A stretch of DNA of 45,739 bases. Source: Verrucomicrobiota bacterium. Its GTDB lineage: Bacteria > Verrucomicrobiota > Verrucomicrobiia > Verrucomicrobiales > Akkermansiaceae. The translations under genes and the position numbers were made by a program. Positions 41,612 through 45,739 of this stretch are shown piece by piece (the first letter of the stretch is position 1; the number at the start of each line of letters is the position of its first letter). The notes beneath the pieces are model-generated. The model did no database searches. It saw nothing but the letters and a program-made list of their open reading frames with translations, and was not told the origin of the DNA. The stretch is from contig JAPLUI010000276.1 of NCBI GenBank assembly GCA_026397725.1, positions 1 to 45,739 of the forward strand, in the 5' to 3' direction.

Positions 41612-44008
41612 TTACGGTCCCGGTTTCCAACATTGGGGACGACCGGCGCCGTCGTTGTGATAGACGCCGCCACTCTCCTTCAAAAAGCCCGCCCGGGTGA
41701 CGTAATCCGTCGGAATCGGATTCGGACCTGTGCCCCAGGTTTGGCCATTGCGCCACGCTTCCAAATAGGCTGTAACCTCTCCGGCCTCCAAAATCCAGTT
41801 GGAGTTGGCATCCGCCGGGTGGTAGGCCGTGTTGGCAAACTCATACGCCCCCATGTCCACTGTTCCCCCCGCAATCCGCAGGTCCCCGTCGAAGTCCGTC
41901 GTGGGCAACTGCGGCGCATCGTTCTTTCCCGCATTCACGCAGGGCGAGCTGCTTGTCAGGTGGTAGTCACCATTCACCGCATCGGCGAAGGCGGGTGACA
42001 CGTTGATGTTGCCCGCGGACAGGTCCCAGATACCGGATGTCCCGCTCGCGTTGTTGTTCACGAACTCTTTGCGCGAGCCGGTGCCAGTCAGGCAGACATC
42101 GTCGCCATCCAAGCCGGCGACGTTGCCGAACAGGATGTTGTTGTACGCGTTCACAAGTTCCGTCGTGCCATCCAGAACAATGCGCAGCCCGCCGCCCTTG
42201 GCCACAGCGTCGTTTTCCGTGAATGTGTTGTTCACCAGGTCCAGCCGCGTGCGTGGTTTGACCCACATCCCGGCGCCGTCACCGGTGCTGGTAAGACTGC
42301 GATTCTGGACAACCACATTGTTCAGCACCTCGATTGTGTAGCCGTCAAGGAGGAATCCGCCGCCGGCACCGTTCAGATTGGTATTCCCCGACACCCTGTT
42401 GCCGTCGATCGACATGGAACTCGTCGCGTGACTCTGCAACAGTAACGCCCCAGGACCTGAGTTCCCGCTGATCGCGTTCCTGTTCAACGTCACCGTTGCC
42501 GACGCCGCACTTTGCGACATGTACAGCCCTCCGCCGTAGGAGGGGGCGGAGGAGTTCCCGCTGATCGTGTTGCCGCTCAACGTCACCGTGCTGCCACCCG
42601 ACACATACACCCCTCCGCCGTAGGAGAGGGTGGGCAGGCCGCCGGAGGATGTGGAGGAGTTCCCGCTGATCGTGTTGCCGCTCAACGTCACCGTGCTGCC
42701 ACTGCCACCCGACACGCAAACCCCGCCGCCGCAAGAAATGGACAAGGTGTTGTTGCCGGGGTTGGAGGAGCTGGAGGAGTTCTCGCTGATCGTGTTGCCG
42801 CTCAACGTCACCGTGCTGCCACTGCCACCCGACACGTACACCCCTCCGCCGTAGGAGCTGGTGCCGCTGTTCCAGTCGTATTTGAGGGAGGAGGAGGAGT
42901 TCCCGCTGATCGTGTTGCCGCTCAACGTCACCGTGCTGCCACTGCCACCCGACACGCAAACCCCGCCGCCGGAGGAGGCCCGCGTGTTGCCGCCGCTGGG
43001 GATGCTGGAGTTCCCGCTGATCGTGTTGCCACTCAACGTCACCGTGCTGTCACCCGACACATACACCCCGCCGCCGGAGGGGGTATCCCCGGTGGAGGAG
43101 TTCCCGCTGATCGTGTTGCCGCTCAATGTCACCGTGCTGCCACCCGACACGTACACCCCGCCGCCGGTACAACTGTAATAATTCGTAGCGGAGTTCCCGC
43201 TGATCGTGTTGCCGCTCAACGTCACCATGCTGCCACCCGACACGTACACCCCGCCGCCGGAGGAGGATGTGAAGTTCCCGCTGATCGTGTTGTTCGCAAT
43301 GCTCACGCTGACGCCGCTGCCCACCGCGACATTGATGCCACGTCCAACCGTGGCCGTATTCCCGGTTACAGTGGTCAGTTCCACCAGCACTGCGCGGGTT
43401 GCGCCGCTGATCGTCATACCGTCGCCCTCGGACGTCGCATCGCGGTTCACCACGCAATTGCGGACGGTCGCATCGCGGCAGGCCGTGATCTCCACGCCGA
43501 TTCCTTTGGCACTGCTGGCGGCGAGAAAACGGCAGTTCTCAATGAGGACATCGGCTGTTGCCGCCGTCGCAATCATCAGCGCACCCAAGGTGTTGTTTCC
43601 ACAATTTCGCAGGAACGTGATTCCGCCGACGGTGATGTTGGCGGCGGCGGTGCTGCTGATGTTGAGCCCCCGGCCATTGCCGTCCGGGTCAATCGTCACC
43701 TGCTCCCGGCCGACGCCATCCGCGGCTTGCACAGTCAGAGCGAAGCCTTCCGTGCTGTTGAAGTTGAAATTGCCGATGTAATAGCCCGCGGCGAGCTTGA
43801 TGGTGTCAGAAACGCCGTTGATCGCCGCGATCGTCAGCGCGCTCTGCAATTCCTGCGCAGTGCTGACGTTGAACACGTCTCCTCGCGCCGTTCCTCCCAG
43901 CATCAGCACCACCGCCGCCATCGCCTTGACGGACATGAACCGATTTGAAAAACTCCCGCATGAGACGGCGGATTTGGACAAGGGATACAGGTTGGTTGAC
44001 GGATTCAT
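41612..44008 (-). CDS. Secreted right-handed beta-helix protein with a choice-of-anchor-type C-terminus
   Basis: The ATG at 44008 (MNPSTNLYPLSKS) is preceded by GGAAGGA eight bases upstream and gives 798 residues; a TTG two codons earlier is less likely. A signal segment (VKAMAAVVLMLGGTARG-D) leads to a parallel beta-helix, whose centre has about nine near-identical rungs of GGGVYVSGGSTVTLSGN then TISGNSS. After the helix, NNILFGNVAGLDGDDVCL and PAFADAVNGDYHLTSSSPCV with DMGAYEF mark the choice-of-anchor-Q style region. The end (DANSNWILEAGEVTAYLEAW, VTRAGFLKESGGVYHND) resembles C-terminal tails of other secreted proteins in this group and may be a sorting or anchoring signal. Similar helices bind polysaccharide or surfaces. 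Divergent from the DUF1573 gene. Confidence 0.9.
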   Translation of the reverse strand: MNPSTNLYPLSKSAVSCGSFSNRFMSVKAMAAVVLMLGGTARGDVFNVSTAQELQSALTIAAINGVSDTIKLAAGYYIGNFNFNSTEGFALTVQAADGVGREQVTIDPDGNGRGLNISSTAAANITVGGITFLRNCGNNTLGALMIATAATADVLIENCRFLAASSAKGIGVEITACRDATVRNCVVNRDATSEGDGMTISGATRAVLVELTTVTGNTATVGRGINVAVGSGVSVSIANNTISGNFTSSSGGGVYVSGGSMVTLSGNTISGNSATNYYSCTGGGVYVSGGSTVTLSGNTISGNSSTGDTPSGGGVYVSGDSTVTLSGNTISGNSSIPSGGNTRASSGGGVCVSGGSGSTVTLSGNTISGNSSSSLKYDWNSGTSSYGGGVYVSGGSGSTVTLSGNTISENSSSSSNPGNNTLSISCGGGVCVSGGSGSTVTLSGNTISGNSSTSSGGLPTLSYGGGVYVSGGSTVTLSGNTISGNSSAPSYGGGLYMSQSAASATVTLNRNAISGNSGPGALLLQSHATSSMSIDGNRVSGNTNLNGAGGGFLLDGYTIEVLNNVVVQNRSLTSTGDGAGMWVKPRTRLDLVNNTFTENDAVAKGGGLRIVLDGTTELVNAYNNILFGNVAGLDGDDVCLTGTGSRKEFVNNNASGTSGIWDLSAGNINVSPAFADAVNGDYHLTSSSPCVNAGKNDAPQLPTTDFDGDLRIAGGTVDMGAYEFANTAYHPADANSNWILEAGEVTAYLEAWRNGQTWGTGPNPIPTDYVTRAGFLKESGGVYHNDGAGRPQCWKPGP
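42540..43280. repeat. Near-identical beta-helix rung repeats with length-variable linkers
   Basis: The block ttcccgctgatcgtgttgcc followed by gctcaacgtcaccgtgctgcc recurs about eight times with only one or two changes. Units are separated by linkers of 2 to 16 codons rich in Ser, Gly, Asn and Tyr and different in every unit. Every unit length is a multiple of three. The conserved part forms the rung and the linker the loop. Confidence 0.9.
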
Positions 44009-44016
44009 GAGCAAAG

Positions 44017-44060
44017 TCCTTCCTTCCCCGCGAAAATAGGTGTCTGCCCCGCTTTGCCAA
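44017..44060 (-). promoter_or_regulatory. Candidate promoter and ribosome site of the beta-helix gene
   Basis: On the minus strand TTGGCA (44060-44055), a 16-base spacer and TATTTT (44038-44033) form a plausible sigma-70-type promoter. GGAAGGA (44023-44017) sits 8 bases before the ATG at 44008. This is the clearest Shine-Dalgarno site I found in the window, and it supports that start. Confidence 0.5.
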
Positions 44061-44164
44061 GATGTTTCGTTGGAAATTTTCGCGATTGCTTTCGGCGGCG
44101 GCGGGGAGCTACTCTATGGCATCAAGATGGCCCCGTGGTGGGGACGCCTGATGGATCAAATATC

Positions 44165-45364
44165 GTGACCCCTCGTTTAACCAGCTTCATCCTGATGGCG
44201 GTTCTGCTAGCCAGTGGCAGCGCCTGGAGAACCGTCGCCCAGACGCCGTCGCCCGCCGTGCTCGTCCCTAACACACCGGTCGCCAGCCAGGGCGGGCCGC
44301 AAATCCAGTTTGCCGAGAGCGAGCATGACTTTGGCAAAATCGAGGGTGGTGCCATCGTCAAATTCGACTTTGTCTTCACCAACATCGGCACCGCCACCCT
44401 GGAAGTCACGGAGGTGCGGTCTTCCTGCGGTTGCACCACCACCGGGGCCTGGTCGAAGAAGGTCGAGCCGGGCCAGACTGGCACGATTCCGATCCAGTTC
44501 AACAGCGGCACCTTCTCCGGCCCGATCCACAAAACCGTGACCGTCACCTGCAACACACCCGCCCAGCCGCAGACGATTTTGAATCTCAAAGCCACCGTCT
44601 GGCGGGCCATCGACGTCAATCCCACCACCGTGTATTTCAGCCCGCAGGCCGAGGCTCAGCTTGGCGAGACCAAGGTCATTCGCATCGTGAACCACACGGA
44701 GGTGCCGCTGGAGCTGTCCCCGCCGGCCTGCTCTAACAATGCCTTCACGGCGGAACTCAGGACGCTCAAGGCAGGCAAGGAATTTGAAGTGCGCATCTCG
44801 ACCAAGCCACCCTTCGATGCCGGCTCCGTCCAAGGCGCGATCACGCTCAAGACCTCATCGAAGAACCTGCCCGTGATCACCATCAATGGCACGATCATGG
44901 TCCAGTTGCCAATCGTGGCGATGCCGACGCAACTCACGCTTGGACCCGCCCCGCTGGCTGCCGCCACCAAGGTGGGGGTGATTCTCCGCAACATCGGCAC
45001 CGCCGCCGTGTCCATCTCCGAACCCACCGTCAATGTGCCGGGCGTGGCAGCGACCCTCAAGGAACTCCAGCCCGGTCGCATCTTCCACATCGTCCTGAGT
45101 TTTCCCGCCGGCTTCGAAGTCAGGCCCGCCGCGCCCGCAGAGCTGAGCGTGAAGACCAGCCATCCACAATACCCCATCGTCCGGGTGCCCATTGTCCATG
45201 GGCCGCGCGAGCCCCGACCGCAGTCCACGATGGAACCACCCCGTCCGCACGCCGTGACCGAGCCGCCGGCAGTCCCCAGCCCGCAGCAGGCACCACCCGT
45301 CAAGCCGCCACCCGCTGCCGATACTCTGACGCGACCGACCGCTCCCTCCATGCCAGAGAAATAA
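44165..45364 (+). CDS. Secreted DUF1573 domain protein
   Basis: A GTG at 44165 gives a clean signal peptide (MTPRLTSFILMAVLLASGSA) and 399 residues; an earlier ATG at 44054 would prepend an arginine-rich segment unlike a signal. The DUF1573 domain shows ESEHDFGKIEGGAIVKFDF, FTNIGTATLEVTEVRSSCGC and PGQTGTIPIQFNSG, with the family's Ser-Ser-Cys-Gly-Cys at about 86-90. Two further Ig-like domains follow (VVITINGTIM-type strand region and VGVILRNIGTAAVSISEP). A proline-rich tail ends the protein. DUF1573 domains are Ig-like exported modules of unknown function. It is divergent from the beta-helix gene. Confidence 0.85.
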   Translation: MTPRLTSFILMAVLLASGSAWRTVAQTPSPAVLVPNTPVASQGGPQIQFAESEHDFGKIEGGAIVKFDFVFTNIGTATLEVTEVRSSCGCTTTGAWSKKVEPGQTGTIPIQFNSGTFSGPIHKTVTVTCNTPAQPQTILNLKATVWRAIDVNPTTVYFSPQAEAQLGETKVIRIVNHTEVPLELSPPACSNNAFTAELRTLKAGKEFEVRISTKPPFDAGSVQGAITLKTSSKNLPVITINGTIMVQLPIVAMPTQLTLGPAPLAAATKVGVILRNIGTAAVSISEPTVNVPGVAATLKELQPGRIFHIVLSFPAGFEVRPAAPAELSVKTSHPQYPIVRVPIVHGPREPRPQSTMEPPRPHAVTEPPAVPSPQQAPPVKPPPAADTLTRPTAPSMPEK

Positions 45365-45391
45365 CTCCGCCCGGCATTCAGTCCATTCCAC

Positions 45392-45739
45392 TTGGCTGCG
45401 CAGGTGCGGTGCAGGTATGGAGTGCGGTGGGAAGCGCAGCGCCACACCGCTGTGGCTAAATCCCGGCGCTCACTGCGGCCGGGCAATCGTCCGGTCCGTC
45501 ATCAAGTATAAGAATGGACGCGGCTGTGACAATTCTTGGTCTTACTTGATCATTGAATGTTGGAAGTTGAATGTTGAATGTTGAATGTTGAAATCTTCGG
45601 CGTGAGGAATGGGGTAGCCGCAGCTCTAACGGTTTAGCCAAAGCGGTGTGGCGGGCTGCGCCCTTCCCACCGCACTCCAGACTTTGGCTGCGCCCGGGCA
45701 GGTGAAGGTATGGAGTGCGGTGGGAAGCGCGGCGCCACA
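45392..45739. repeat. Three-copy inverted and direct repeat in the terminal spacer
   Basis: Copy A (45415-45460) contains gtatggagtgcggtgggaag, then cgcagcgccacaccgctgtg. Copy B (45633-45682) is its reverse complement with a few changes. Copy C (45708-45739, running off the window) is again in A orientation, and ttggctgcgc precedes both A and C. A and B could pair into a long stem around a 170-base loop that contains a heptamer tract. No gene is supportable in this spacer; it looks like a cluster of a dispersed repeat family. Confidence 0.85.
45553..45594. repeat. Heptamer repeat, word ttgaatg, six units
   Basis: Units are ttgaatg, ttggaag, ttgaatg, ttgaatg, ttgaatg and ttgaaat in uninterrupted 7-base phase. 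The tract lies between copies A and B of the terminal repeat. It shares period but not sequence with the tracts at 1187, 1381 and 27136. Confidence 0.9.

Noticed and set aside
42512..43948. 478-codon open frame on the plus strand
   Set aside because: It is the mirror of the beta-helix repeats; the minus-strand frame has a signal peptide, rung motif and known C-terminal type.

Overview
The window is GC-rich DNA that most resembles a member of the Verrucomicrobiota or a relative in the PVC group. This is an inference from very large secreted repeat proteins ending in Phe-Phe-Arg-Leu-type tails or a beta-helix anchor-like tail, a BspA-type leucine-rich repeat protein fused to a formylglycine-generating-enzyme fold, and intergenic heptamer repeats. 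No rRNA or marker gene is present to settle it.

Left end (1-2250): the last codons of an IS21-type istB and the element's probable right end abut the N-terminal part of a type III-B CRISPR gene, cmr4, which suggests a Cmr locus broken by an insertion sequence. A VapBC toxin-antitoxin pair with a readable promoter/operator follows. Then come about 1.1 kb without a supportable gene but with two heptamer-repeat tracts, and a tRNA-Arg(TCT).

Housekeeping and envelope block (2374-7380): methylthioadenosine phosphorylase, a lipoprotein polysaccharide deacetylase and a dynamin-like GTPase on the plus strand converge on a secreted FKBP-type prolyl isomerase. Next is a collapsed antitoxin-toxin fusion.

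Defence block (7510-25568, minus strand): a tightly packed, partly overlapping operon reads DUF499 AAA ATPase, short PglZ-like protein, DUF1156/COG1743-type DNA methyltransferase, PIN toxin, ribbon-helix-helix antitoxin, an unrecognised 176-residue protein, and a RapA-like SNF2 helicase. The parts match a BREX/Pgl-like phage-defence system, closest in content to what is called type 3 BREX. Differences are a minimal PglZ, no recognisable BrxA or BrxF, and a toxin-antitoxin pair wired in by start/stop overlaps. This is the best candidate for an under-described system here. A 2407-residue BspA/FGE secreted protein lies 38 bp downstream on the same strand.

MoxR operon (25804-32583, minus strand): RDD, SpoIIM-like, DUF4129-like, DUF4350-like lipoprotein, MoxR ATPase and DUF58, a known conserved gene set. 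Between moxR and the DUF58 gene lie 23 tandem heptamers.

Right third (32584-45739): a spacer with a 110-bp hairpin element and a sugar-epimerase fragment; a secreted coiled-coil protein; a 200-bp MITE-like element with 19-bp inverted ends, a 4-bp target duplication and a 52-bp perfect palindrome; a 2092-residue secreted protein with a WD40 propeller; a beta-helix protein with near-identical rungs and variable loops; a DUF1573 protein; and a repeat-rich terminal spacer with a three-copy inverted/direct repeat and a fourth heptamer tract.
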